Part shown: positions 7,071 to 15,073 of the stretch, in pieces
Layout: every line of letters starts with the position of its first letter
How positions within the stretch are numbered: position 1 is the stretch's first letter
From: Clostridium_AQ sp900552125
GTDB taxonomy: Bacteria; Bacillota_I; Bacilli_A; Erysipelotrichales; Erysipelotrichaceae
Strand: one strand, 5' to 3'
DNA length: 64,000 bases
NCBI GenBank assembly: GCA_037892765.1
Contig: JBBKBW010000003.1
Notes under the pieces: generated by a model
The model's database searches: none
Told to the model about the DNA's origin: nothing
Seen by the model: the letters and a program-made list of their open reading frames with translations, nothing else
Translations under genes and position numbers: made by a program

Positions 7071-8990
7071 TTAGTCTATGATTTTTGATATTGTATGAAT
7101 AAATTGTTCATAGTTTTTTGATTCTAAAATATTTTGCTGGAGTTTGGCGTCATTTACGATATCGATAAATAAATCATAAAGATGTTCGATATCACTTTGT
7201 TCACCGGATTGAATGCTTAACATAAAAATAATTCTAACAGTTTCATTATCATCATTCCATGTTATTCCTTCATCTAATATAGCTACGGCTACTTTAGTTT
7301 GAGTACAGCAAGGTTTCATTGGATGAGGTATTGCAAATATCTCATTCATATTAGTTTTAGCTAGACTTTCGCGCTGTATAACAGATTCATAATAATCACT
7401 ATCTACGATTTCCTGACTCTCTAATAAATTGCATAATAGACGAATAAGCTCTTCTTTTGAACTTACTTTTTTCTTGTGGATAAATAAGTTTTTATCAAAG
7501 AATTTATGCATTCTATCTAGTTTTTTATTCATGCTGCTTAATAATCTGGATATTTTTTCAATATCTAAATTATGTAAAGCAAAATCTACGACTTGAATTG
7601 GAATAATATCTGATTGAATTGGTATTGTGGAAATTACAAAATCAATCCCTTGGAAATCTTCTGCGGTATAGTTTTTGAATTCAGCATAAGATATTTTATC
7701 AACGATTATGATTTTGTTGTTGAAGATGGCATTTAGTCTAGCTTCAAGCATTCTTGTAGTAGCTATACCAGAACCACATACTAACAATACTTTCTTATGG
7801 TTATATTGCCCTGAAAAGCATCTTTCAATGGCTGCCCCGATATGTAGGCTAACATAACCTATCTCGTCTTCGTTTAATTTATCAGGGAATACGTTTGCAG
7901 TAGATGTTAGGGTTATTTCAAAAGCAAGTGGAAAATTAGATTTAATAGTATTTAATAAAGGATTTTTTTTATGAAGAGAAATTTTTCTGCTAGCAAAAAT
8001 ACTCGAAAAATGATTGAATAAATCTTTTTTCAGAATTTCATCATTACGTAGATCAAAGTTATATTCATGATAGATGTTCTCTAATAATTCCTTTATTTGT
8101 TTGTTTAATACAATAGGATTTATATTTCCAATCTGTAAAGTTGTGTTAGTAGCAATATGTAAATAAACATATTGTTTTTCCCCATTTGTTATTTGTACAT
8201 CAAATTTTTCCTCTACATGTTTACACATGCTATCCAGCATTTCGCTAACTTCCTCTGGAATTGGGAAATTAGTATCATAAGGGATGTAATTTTCAGATTT
8301 TACTCTTGATAACATTAAAGCAAAATGTATTACAAGGTTTTTTCGATCATAATCACTGGATTTTATTTTAAAATTCTTTAAATCTCTTGTGATGATCTGG
8401 TTTAAAAGTTCTAAATCAATATTATTGAATAGCTGCTGTTCTTTTTTGGAAAAACTAATTATATAAGATGGTGCTTCTTTTGATAAAACATTATTTATTA
8501 TACATTCTCGTTTATCTTTTTCATTTCCAAAGACCTTTATACCCTGATTTGTTTTTGATACATATATTAAATTATATTTTTCTAAGATTTCCTTAATTGT
8601 TTTTATGTAATTCTGTAAAGTATTTCTAGATACATACACGGAATTAGCTAAATCATCTAAACTGATGTAATCATCACTATATAATAATTGTTTTAAGATG
8701 TAATGTATTCTGTCATTCATAGAATTTAAGTCTATAGTTTTGTTCATACCATTGCATTGTTCCAGTAAAGAATTGTATGCTTTTTCATCTAGGATATTTA
8801 AATGATATCCTTGTTTTCTCTTTAATTGAATTTCACATTTGTATTTTTGCAATTCTATATTTAGTGATGTAATGTCTGTACGTATTGTTCTTTCGGTTAC
8901 ATGGAAATGCTTTGCTAAGGCTGCAGTAGTTGTATATGGCTGGCTACATATTATTTCAAATATTTCTTGTAGTCGTAAAGATGAAAACAT
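7071..8990 (-). CDS. BglG/MtlR-type PTS-regulated transcriptional activator (HTH-PRD-PRD-EIIB-EIIA)
   Basis: A DNA-binding sugar regulator controlled by PTS phosphorylation. Of two candidate starts, the second ATG (protein beginning MFSSLRLQEIFEII) is preceded at proper spacing by GAAGGTG, so 639 aa is preferred. Order: HTH_11/Mga-like winged helices at the N-terminus, two PRD domains with several His residues, an EIIB-like domain with VLLVCGSGIATTRML (Cys present), and a C-terminal fructose-type EIIA with FAIPHPM. It is divergent from the split fructose-family PTS genes. Two TTTCCA-N8-TGGAAA sites just upstream of the PTS promoter are its likely operators. MtlR/ManR/LicR-like family membership is firm; the inducer is probably the mannosidic substrate of the operon. 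Confidence 0.9.
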   Translation of the reverse strand: MFSSLRLQEIFEIICSQPYTTTAALAKHFHVTERTIRTDITSLNIELQKYKCEIQLKRKQGYHLNILDEKAYNSLLEQCNGMNKTIDLNSMNDRIHYILKQLLYSDDYISLDDLANSVYVSRNTLQNYIKTIKEILEKYNLIYVSKTNQGIKVFGNEKDKRECIINNVLSKEAPSYIISFSKKEQQLFNNIDLELLNQIITRDLKNFKIKSSDYDRKNLVIHFALMLSRVKSENYIPYDTNFPIPEEVSEMLDSMCKHVEEKFDVQITNGEKQYVYLHIATNTTLQIGNINPIVLNKQIKELLENIYHEYNFDLRNDEILKKDLFNHFSSIFASRKISLHKKNPLLNTIKSNFPLAFEITLTSTANVFPDKLNEDEIGYVSLHIGAAIERCFSGQYNHKKVLLVCGSGIATTRMLEARLNAIFNNKIIIVDKISYAEFKNYTAEDFQGIDFVISTIPIQSDIIPIQVVDFALHNLDIEKISRLLSSMNKKLDRMHKFFDKNLFIHKKKVSSKEELIRLLCNLLESQEIVDSDYYESVIQRESLAKTNMNEIFAIPHPMKPCCTQTKVAVAILDEGITWNDDNETVRIIFMLSIQSGEQSDIEHLYDLFIDIVNDAKLQQNILESKNYEQFIHTISKIID

Positions 8991-9051
8991 CTTAGCACCT
9001 TCTTTCATTAATATACTTATAACAAATTATTTTATTTTACAACTTAAGCAA

Positions 9052-9115
9052 TTTCCATATGAAAGTGGAAAAGAGCATGGATTGTGATATTCGTATTTCC
9101 ACTTTCTCATGGAAA
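9052..9115. promoter_or_regulatory. Pair of inverted operator sites upstream of the PTS promoter
   Basis: Two 20-bp elements of the form TTTCCA-N8-TGGAAA (9052-9071 and 9096-9115), each palindromic and the two arranged as inverted copies (shared GAAAGTGGAAA), with centres 44 bases apart. The nearer ends 9 bases before the -35 box, as expected for an activator. Confidence 0.75.
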
Positions 9116-9124
9116 ATAGTTTGG

Positions 9125-9153
9125 TTGATAGTTCAAATAATAGTTTATATAAT
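9125..9153 (+). promoter_or_regulatory. Sigma-A promoter of the first fructose-family PTS operon
   Basis: TTGATA, 17 bases, TATAAT, 36 bases before the EIIA start; it overlaps a cre site. Confidence 0.85.
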
Positions 9154-9166
9154 GTAAACGTATTCA
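9152..9166 (+). promoter_or_regulatory. cre site (CcpA) overlapping the -10 box
   Basis: ATGTAAACGTATTCA matches the WTGNAANCGNWNNCW consensus at every position. Its place at the -10 end and start site is typical of catabolite repression. Confidence 0.82.
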
Positions 9167-9188
9167 ATGTTGAAAGGAGTATTCAATT

Positions 9189-9656
9189 ATGACAGATTTA
9201 ATTCAAAATAATTATATATTCTTAGATGAAAATTATAAATCAAAACAAGATGTGCTTGAATTCATTGCTAAAAAGGCAAAAGAATATGGAATCTGCAAAG
9301 ATGAAAATGGTTTGTTGGCTGATTTACTAAAACGTGAACAAGAATTTTCGACAGGATTACAAGATGGCTTTGCGATTCCTCATGCTCGAAGTAGTTATGT
9401 GGAAAAAGTATCTGTATTCTTTATTCGTAATGTTTCAAAATTGGACTGGGAAACTTTAGATGACAGTGAAGTACATAATTTGTTTGCTTTATTAGTTCCA
9501 GAAAAAAATGAAGGAAATATTCATTTACAGATGATTTCTCAGCTTGCGACTTGTTTGCTGGAAGATGATTTTAAATCAACTGTACAATCATCTACAGATA
9601 AAAACGAGTTAAAAGAATATATATTAAGCAAGATTACACAGGAAGGAGGAAATTAA
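9189..9656 (+). CDS. PTS fructose/mannitol-family EIIA component
   Basis: Phosphocarrier that takes phosphate from HPr and passes it to the next-gene EIIB. In 155 aa the motif STGLQDGFAIPHARS carries the active histidine, as in fructose-type EIIA domains (PTS_EIIA_2). AAAGGAG precedes the ATG. It opens an operon of EIIA-EIIB-EIIC-alpha-mannosidase-ROK kinase. In Escherichia coli MngA the three domains are fused in one protein; here they are separate genes. Function is clear, substrate is inferred from the mannosidase. Confidence 0.92.
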   Translation: MTDLIQNNYIFLDENYKSKQDVLEFIAKKAKEYGICKDENGLLADLLKREQEFSTGLQDGFAIPHARSSYVEKVSVFFIRNVSKLDWETLDDSEVHNLFALLVPEKNEGNIHLQMISQLATCLLEDDFKSTVQSSTDKNELKEYILSKITQEGGN

Positions 9657-9657
9657 G

Positions 9658-9978
9658 ATGAAAATTGTTGGAATTTCAGCTTGTCCAGCTGGGTTAGCTC
9701 ATACCCCTATGGCAGCAAAAGCATTAGAGAAAGCAGGGAAAGAGCTAGGTCATGATATTAAAATGGAACAACAGGGTAGTATGGGACAGGTAAATAAAAT
9801 TACAGATGAAGAAGCAAAAGCAGCAGATTTTGTAATTATTGCCAGCGATCAGAAAATTGAAGGAATGGATCGCTTTGATGGAAAACCTGTTATTCGTGTA
9901 AATATCACAACATGTATAAAGGCACCTCAGGCAGTTATTAAAAAATGCATTAGTGCTGTTGAAGCTAAAAGTAAATAA
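9658..9978 (+). CDS. PTS fructose-family EIIB component
   Basis: Cytoplasmic domain that hands phosphate to the sugar bound by EIIC. The 106-aa protein starts MKIVGISACPAGLAHTPMAA, where Cys8 is the phosphorylated residue of the fructose-type EIIB family, and it continues with IKMEQQGSMG and a conserved IIASD segment. It begins one base after the EIIA stop, with GGAGG at the end of that gene, so the two are tightly coupled. A gap of 108 bases with two hairpins then separates it from EIIC. Confidence 0.92.
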   Translation: MKIVGISACPAGLAHTPMAAKALEKAGKELGHDIKMEQQGSMGQVNKITDEEAKAADFVIIASDQKIEGMDRFDGKPVIRVNITTCIKAPQAVIKKCISAVEAKSK

Positions 9979-9982
9979 AAAA

Positions 9983-10050
9983 AGCAATTTAACTCTGGCC
10001 AGTTAGATTGCTACGCTGCTATAAGTGAGCTAACGTACTTTTATTATAGC
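9983..10050 (+). other. Two hairpins in the EIIB-EIIC gap
   Basis: AGCAATTTAACT/AGTTAGATTGCT (12 bp with one G-U, 6-base loop) and GCTATAA/TTATAGC (10018-10050). Neither is followed by a proper T run, so mRNA processing or stabilisation is more likely than termination. Confidence 0.5.
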
Positions 10051-10086
10051 ATTGATTTATAAAAAATCTATAGGAGTGAAGAAAAA

Positions 10087-11187
10087 ATGAGAAAGTTTAT
10101 AAAAGAAGCTACTGGTCATATTATGACTGGTATTGGTTATATGCTACCACTGATCATTGGGGCATCTTTGGTTGTAGCTATACCAAAAATTATTGCATTA
10201 TGTATTGGTATTACTAGTTTAGATCCATATGCAGAAACACAAGGATTTGAACATATCTTATATTTGATTGAACAAGTTGGATGGACTGGTATTGGTTTAA
10301 CAAACACTGTTCTTGCAGGATTTATTGCATATTCAATTGCTGATAAACCGGCAATCGGAGCTGGTCTAATTGGTGGTGCACTTGCATCAAGCACAATGGC
10401 TGGTTTCTTAGGAGCAGTTATTGCAGCATTTATCGCAGGTTACGTGGTTCGTTGGGCAAAAAATCATATTCATTTGCCAGAAAGCATGCAGCAGGTTATG
10501 CCACTTGTAATTTGTCCATTCTTGGCAACTGGTGCTGTAGCAGTTATTATGGGTGTAATTCTAGCAACTCCTTTGGCAGCTATAAACACTGCATTAGTTG
10601 ATTGGTTACGTGCACTATGCAGCGGTTCTACATCACAGATTATTCTTGCAATGATTTTAGGAGCTATGATTTGTACAGATATGGGAGGACCTATCAATAA
10701 ATCAGCTTGGATGGCAGGTAACGTTTTAATGACAGAAGGTATTTTTCAGCCAAATGTATTTATCAACTGTGCAATTTGTATTCCACCACTAGCTTATGCT
10801 ATTGCCACAACAATTCGTAAAGCAAGATTCTCAGAAGAATTAAGAGAAGGTGGAAAAGGCTGCTGGGTTATGGGATTCATTGGTATTACAGAAGGTGCTA
10901 TTCCATTTACATTAGTAAAACCAACACGTTTAATTCCTATTAATATGATTGGTGGAGCATTAGGTGCTGCAGTTACATGTTTATTAGGAGCTACTGCTGA
11001 AATTCCTCCAGTAGGTGGTATTTATGGATTTATCTCTATCTCAAGCGGCTGGGCTTATTTAGTTGGTATTTTAGTAGGAGCTTTATTTATCGCTGTTGTA
11101 TCAACAATATTTGTAGATTTCAATGTAAGTACTGAAGAAACAGAAGAATCAGTAGATTTAGAAGATATTGAAATTGCATTTGAATAA
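10087..11187 (+). CDS. PTS fructose-family EIIC membrane component
   Basis: Sugar-translocating membrane subunit. The 366-aa protein is hydrophobic throughout and has the fructose EIIC hallmarks GYMLPLIIGASLVVAIP, a FIAYSIADKPAIGAGLIGG stretch, ICTDMGGPINKSAW and FIGITEGAIPFT, ending in an acidic tail. A Shine-Dalgarno GGAGTGAAG precedes the ATG. It resembles the EIIC encoded near base 21,300, so the two systems are paralogous. A strong hairpin between this gene and the mannosidase may tune the amounts of the two products. Confidence 0.93.
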   Translation: MRKFIKEATGHIMTGIGYMLPLIIGASLVVAIPKIIALCIGITSLDPYAETQGFEHILYLIEQVGWTGIGLTNTVLAGFIAYSIADKPAIGAGLIGGALASSTMAGFLGAVIAAFIAGYVVRWAKNHIHLPESMQQVMPLVICPFLATGAVAVIMGVILATPLAAINTALVDWLRALCSGSTSQIILAMILGAMICTDMGGPINKSAWMAGNVLMTEGIFQPNVFINCAICIPPLAYAIATTIRKARFSEELREGGKGCWVMGFIGITEGAIPFTLVKPTRLIPINMIGGALGAAVTCLLGATAEIPPVGGIYGFISISSGWAYLVGILVGALFIAVVSTIFVDFNVSTEETEESVDLEDIEIAFE

Positions 11188-11200
11188 AAGAATAAATAGC

Positions 11201-11232
11201 AGAATAGGAAGAGTTCTCTTCCTATTCTTTCT
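11201..11232 (+). terminator. Hairpin between EIIC and the alpha-mannosidase gene
   Basis: AGAATAGGAAGAG and CTCTTCCTATTCT are perfectly complementary (13 bases each, minimal loop), followed by TTTCT. The next ribosome site begins right after it, so it is probably a partial terminator or an RNA-stability hairpin inside the operon. Confidence 0.6.
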
Positions 11233-11247
11233 AAAAGGAGGATTTTT

Positions 11248-13971
11248 ATGGGTAAAAAAGTACACGTTGTACCTCATTCACATTGGGATAGAGAGTGGTA
11301 TTTTACTACATCTCGATCAAAAGTCTATTTGATGAAAGATTTACATGATGTATTAGATATATTAGAAAATGATAAAGAGTTTAAATTTATGCTTGATGCT
11401 CAAGCATCTCTACTGGATGATTATTTGAAATGGATGCCTCAGGATGAAGAACGAATCAAAAGATTTGTAAAAGAAAAACGTTTAGTTATTGGCCCATGGT
11501 ACACACAGACAGATCAGATGGTCATCAGTGCAGAAAGTATCGTTCGTAATATGTATTATGGAATGAAACGATGTGAAGAATTTGGTGGCTATATGAATGT
11601 AGGATATGTACCTGATTCATTTGGTCAAGCTGGTAATATGCCACAGATTTATCAGGCATTTGGTATAAAAGATAGCTTGTTCTGGCGCGGTGTTAGTGAT
11701 GATATGGTTAAACATACAGACTATATGTGGCAAGGTGATGATGGCAGTGAAGTATTTGTAACCCAAATTCCATTTGGTTATTATATTGGTGGAAATATTC
11801 CTGAAGAAGAACCTAAGAGTGAAGAATTTTGGCAGTCTGAATGCTTTAATAAAGCTGGTTTGAGAAGCTCTACTGATTCTATTTACTTCCCTAATGGATT
11901 TGACCAGGCTCCTGTTCGTAAAAACTTGAGTAAAATCTTAGCTGATAGAAGAAAAAGTGATCCGGAAAATGAATATAAAATCAGTACAGTAGAAGAATAT
12001 ATTGCGGAAGTAAAAAGTCAGAATCCAAGTTTAGAAACAGTATATGGAGAATTACTGATTGCGAAACATATGCGTATTCATAAATCCATTTTCTCTTCTC
12101 GTTCTGATTTGAAAGTGTTGAATACACAAGTACAGAATTATGTAACAAATGTTTTAGAACCTATATTAGTAATGGCGGTTCAATTAGGACATGAATATCC
12201 TAAAGAAACAGTAAAAGAAATCTGGAAGCTATTATTTGAAAATGCAGCACATGACTCTATTGGTTCTTGTATTGCGGATACAGCAAATGAAGATGTCTAT
12301 GTTCGTTATAAACAGGCAAGAGATATTGCGATTAATTTAGTAGAACTTTATGCACGTATGATTTCTACTTCTTTACAGGATAAAGAAGGAAAAATAACAT
12401 GGACATTATTTAACACTCTTCCACTAGAGAGAAAAGAAACTATTGAATTTAAGACATATATTCCAAATGGCGAGTTCTCTATCATTGATGTTAATGGTAA
12501 TAATGTGCCTTATACAATTTTAGAGAAAAGAGATTTAACTGACTATGTCTTATCACAGACAATACGATTGAATCCAAGTAAAGAAATATATATTCCAGAA
12601 AAGGTATATGAAGCTACTCTAGTGATTTCTAAAGAAGATATTTTATCTTTTGGTTATGAGCAATGTCAGCTTGTATTTGGAACTGATGGACATGAAAAGG
12701 TAGATACAAGAGACGCTCTTGAAAATGAATATTATCGTATTTCTATTAATGAAGATGGCAGCTTTGATGTTGTGGAAAAAGCTACAAATACTGTATATAA
12801 GAATCAAGGAATACTAGTTGAAAATGGAGATGATGGTGATAGCTTTAATTATTCTCCACCTAGAATTGATTTAGAAGTTTATTCAAATGCATTTAAACCA
12901 GTTATTAATATTTTTGGTTCTTCTCTGATTCAAAAAGCAGAAATACAATTTAATATGCAGATTCCTAAAGATTTGGATCAGAGAGTAAAAAGAATTAAAG
13001 ATACAGAATTACCTGTTACTTTAATTGTTGGACTAAGAAAACATAGTAAAATTATTGATGTAACTGTTAAGGTAGATAACCATGGTTTATCACACCGTTT
13101 ATGTATTTTATTTGATGCACAGATGGCTACTAAATTCAATATTGCAGATCAGCAATTTGGAAGTATCCAAAGACCAAATGGTTATGAAAAGGAAATGGAA
13201 TTATATATAAACAGTGCTAATAAAGATGAATCTATAAAAGTTTCAAATCCTTTAGAACCAGCCAATTGGCAACAGAGTGCAACTAGCTGGCAGGAACCAC
13301 CTATTGCGATTGAACCTTGTCAAAGCTATGTTGCGTTGACACAGGAAGATAGAACTGTTGGAGTAATTCCTCAGGGTGTAAGAGAATATGAAATTGTAGG
13401 AGATAATAAAGGTATTATTCGTTTAACTTTATTCCGTACTTATGGTTTTATGGGGAAAGAAAATCTATTGTATCGCCCTGGACGTGCTTCAGGTGAAAGA
13501 ATTATTGAAACTCCAGATGCACAATTATTGAAATCTATGGAATTTAGCTGTGGTGTAGCTTATCTTCCAGCTGCATTCAATGAATCAAACTTAGAACAGC
13601 TGGCAAAACAATACAATACTCCGGTTGAAGTTTATGAGTATTCTGAATTTTTAAATGGGCGTTTGATTTTCAGTCAAATGGAAGTAGAAGGTGTAAATGA
13701 AAGAGCTAAGTCATTCTTTACTAGTGAAAATAATCTTGTAGTATCAGCAATTAAGAATGCTGAAGAAAAACCTGGTATTGTTATTCGTTTGTATAACGGA
13801 AAAGATCATAAAGTATTGAATGATGTTTTAACCTTTACTTCTTCTATCAAAAAAGCCGGTCTAATGGATTTGAAGGAACAAGTTATTGAAGAGTTACATG
13901 TGGAAAATAACCAGATCATATTAGAAAATATTGGACACTGTAAGTTTGTAACAGTGTATGTAGAACTATGA
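11248..13971 (+). CDS. mngB: GH38 alpha-mannosidase, MngB-like
   Basis: Hydrolyses alpha-mannosides in the cytoplasm; the E. coli relative MngB splits 2-O-(6-phospho-mannosyl)-glycerate delivered by its PTS. The 907-aa length is normal. The N-terminus HVVPHSHWDREWYF carries the zinc-binding His and Asp, YVPDSFGQAGNMPQ holds the second zinc-site Asp region, and LFENAAHDSIGSC holds the later zinc His. There is no signal peptide, as expected for an enzyme acting on PTS products. AAAGGAGG precedes the ATG; its stop overlaps the next start (ATGA). The fructose-family PTS next door supports a phosphorylated mannoside as substrate, but which one is not shown. Confidence 0.92.
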   Translation: MGKKVHVVPHSHWDREWYFTTSRSKVYLMKDLHDVLDILENDKEFKFMLDAQASLLDDYLKWMPQDEERIKRFVKEKRLVIGPWYTQTDQMVISAESIVRNMYYGMKRCEEFGGYMNVGYVPDSFGQAGNMPQIYQAFGIKDSLFWRGVSDDMVKHTDYMWQGDDGSEVFVTQIPFGYYIGGNIPEEEPKSEEFWQSECFNKAGLRSSTDSIYFPNGFDQAPVRKNLSKILADRRKSDPENEYKISTVEEYIAEVKSQNPSLETVYGELLIAKHMRIHKSIFSSRSDLKVLNTQVQNYVTNVLEPILVMAVQLGHEYPKETVKEIWKLLFENAAHDSIGSCIADTANEDVYVRYKQARDIAINLVELYARMISTSLQDKEGKITWTLFNTLPLERKETIEFKTYIPNGEFSIIDVNGNNVPYTILEKRDLTDYVLSQTIRLNPSKEIYIPEKVYEATLVISKEDILSFGYEQCQLVFGTDGHEKVDTRDALENEYYRISINEDGSFDVVEKATNTVYKNQGILVENGDDGDSFNYSPPRIDLEVYSNAFKPVINIFGSSLIQKAEIQFNMQIPKDLDQRVKRIKDTELPVTLIVGLRKHSKIIDVTVKVDNHGLSHRLCILFDAQMATKFNIADQQFGSIQRPNGYEKEMELYINSANKDESIKVSNPLEPANWQQSATSWQEPPIAIEPCQSYVALTQEDRTVGVIPQGVREYEIVGDNKGIIRLTLFRTYGFMGKENLLYRPGRASGERIIETPDAQLLKSMEFSCGVAYLPAAFNESNLEQLAKQYNTPVEVYEYSEFLNGRLIFSQMEVEGVNERAKSFFTSENNLVVSAIKNAEEKPGIVIRLYNGKDHKVLNDVLTFTSSIKKAGLMDLKEQVIEELHVENNQIILENIGHCKFVTVYVEL

Positions 13972-14858
13972 GATATGCAGTAGGAATTGATATAGGGGGA
14001 ACGAATACTAGAGTTGCCCTTATAGATGAAACATATCATATTCTGGAAAGAATACAGTTTTCCACAGATGTAAATGATCCAGAAAAAACGCTAGATAAAA
14101 TTGCAGAGATTATTACTGGCTTTGATAAAGATATAATCGGAGTAGGAATGTCTTGCCCAGGACCCTTAGATTTATTAGAAGGAAAAATACTAACAACTCC
14201 TAATCTATATGGGAAATGGCATAATTATGAGGTTAGTAAACAGTTATATAAACGTATTCAAGTTCCTGTTTATTTAGATAATGATGCAAATTTAGCGGCA
14301 TTAGCTGAAAGTTATATTGGAGAAGGGAAAGACTATAACTATGTTCAGTACTTAACGGTTTCTACAGGTTTAGGTGCTGGATTAGTGATTAATAAAAAAA
14401 TCTTCTTAGGCGCTCATGGATTTGCGAATGAAGTTGCCAATAGCTGTATGATTCATGAAGGACCAAGTCATGGTATGATTTATCCAGGCGGAATTGAAGC
14501 TATTTCTAGTGGAACAGGAATCGTAGAAAGAGCTAGAAAACAAGGTTTAATAGTTGAACATGCCGGTCAGGTAAATGATTTAGCTGTTCAGGGAAATGAA
14601 ACTGCAATACAAATTATGAAGGAAGCAAAAATTTATTTAGCTAATTTTATTGCGATGATTCAAGGCTATATTGATCCTGAAATATTTATTCTTGGAGGCT
14701 CCGTTGCATTAAAAACTGATGGGTTCGTCGAAGATGTTGAAAAATTAGTAAAAGATAGAGTATATGATGTTGTTAGACCTTATGTTAAGGTAAGAAAATC
14801 AACATTGAATGAAGATAGCGGATTATTGGGCGCAGCCTGTCTTGTATTTCAAAAATAA
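13968..14858 (+). CDS. ROK-family sugar kinase (first copy)
   Basis: Predicted to phosphorylate a free hexose released by the mannosidase. In 296 aa, GIDIGGTNTRVAL is the phosphate-binding loop, MSCPGPLDLLEGKI is a ROK signature, and LDNDANLAALAE contains the catalytic Asp. The CxCGxxGCxE zinc motif of most ROK kinases is missing; in its place stands HEGPSHGMIYPGGIEAISSG. The start overlaps the mannosidase stop. A close paralogue lies at 17,287-18,210 on the other side of pgk-tpiA. Glucokinase, mannokinase or fructokinase are all possible. ROK repressors are unlikely because there is no HTH. Confidence 0.87.
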   Translation: MRYAVGIDIGGTNTRVALIDETYHILERIQFSTDVNDPEKTLDKIAEIITGFDKDIIGVGMSCPGPLDLLEGKILTTPNLYGKWHNYEVSKQLYKRIQVPVYLDNDANLAALAESYIGEGKDYNYVQYLTVSTGLGAGLVINKKIFLGAHGFANEVANSCMIHEGPSHGMIYPGGIEAISSGTGIVERARKQGLIVEHAGQVNDLAVQGNETAIQIMKEAKIYLANFIAMIQGYIDPEIFILGGSVALKTDGFVEDVEKLVKDRVYDVVRPYVKVRKSTLNEDSGLLGAACLVFQK

Positions 14859-14865
14859 AGAATTA

Positions 14866-14911
14866 AAGTCTAGCAAATGTCAATAAATGACAGTTTTGTT
14901 AGACCTTTTTC
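14866..14911 (+). terminator. Terminator of the mannosidase operon
   Basis: A long hairpin: AAGTCTAGCAAA pairs with TTTTGTTAGACCTT, capped by TGTCA-ATAAA-TGACA, followed by five or more T. Confidence 0.85.
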
Positions 14912-15009
14912 TATAGTACATGAAGTGTTCCACAGTGGAATTTTTCTTTAAATGAAAAACAGAATGAAAAAGATGTAAAATAATTGTGATTTTTTTATCA
15001 AAAAGAGAT

Positions 15010-15027
15010 TTTTCGTTTACGAAAAAG
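15010..15027. promoter_or_regulatory. Palindrome over the pgk -35 box, possible operator
   Basis: TTTTTCGT-TT-ACGAAAAA is a perfect 8-bp inverted repeat that includes most of the -35 hexamer, so a protein bound here would block the promoter. The binder is unknown. Confidence 0.5.
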
Positions 15028-15045
15028 TATCTTGGTGGTATAATA
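15017..15045 (+). promoter_or_regulatory. Sigma-A promoter of pgk-tpiA with extended -10
   Basis: TTTACG, 17 bases, TATAAT, with TGG directly before the -10 hexamer (extended -10). Confidence 0.85.
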
Positions 15046-15073
15046 AAGCCGATACATAAGGAGGAATTTTACT

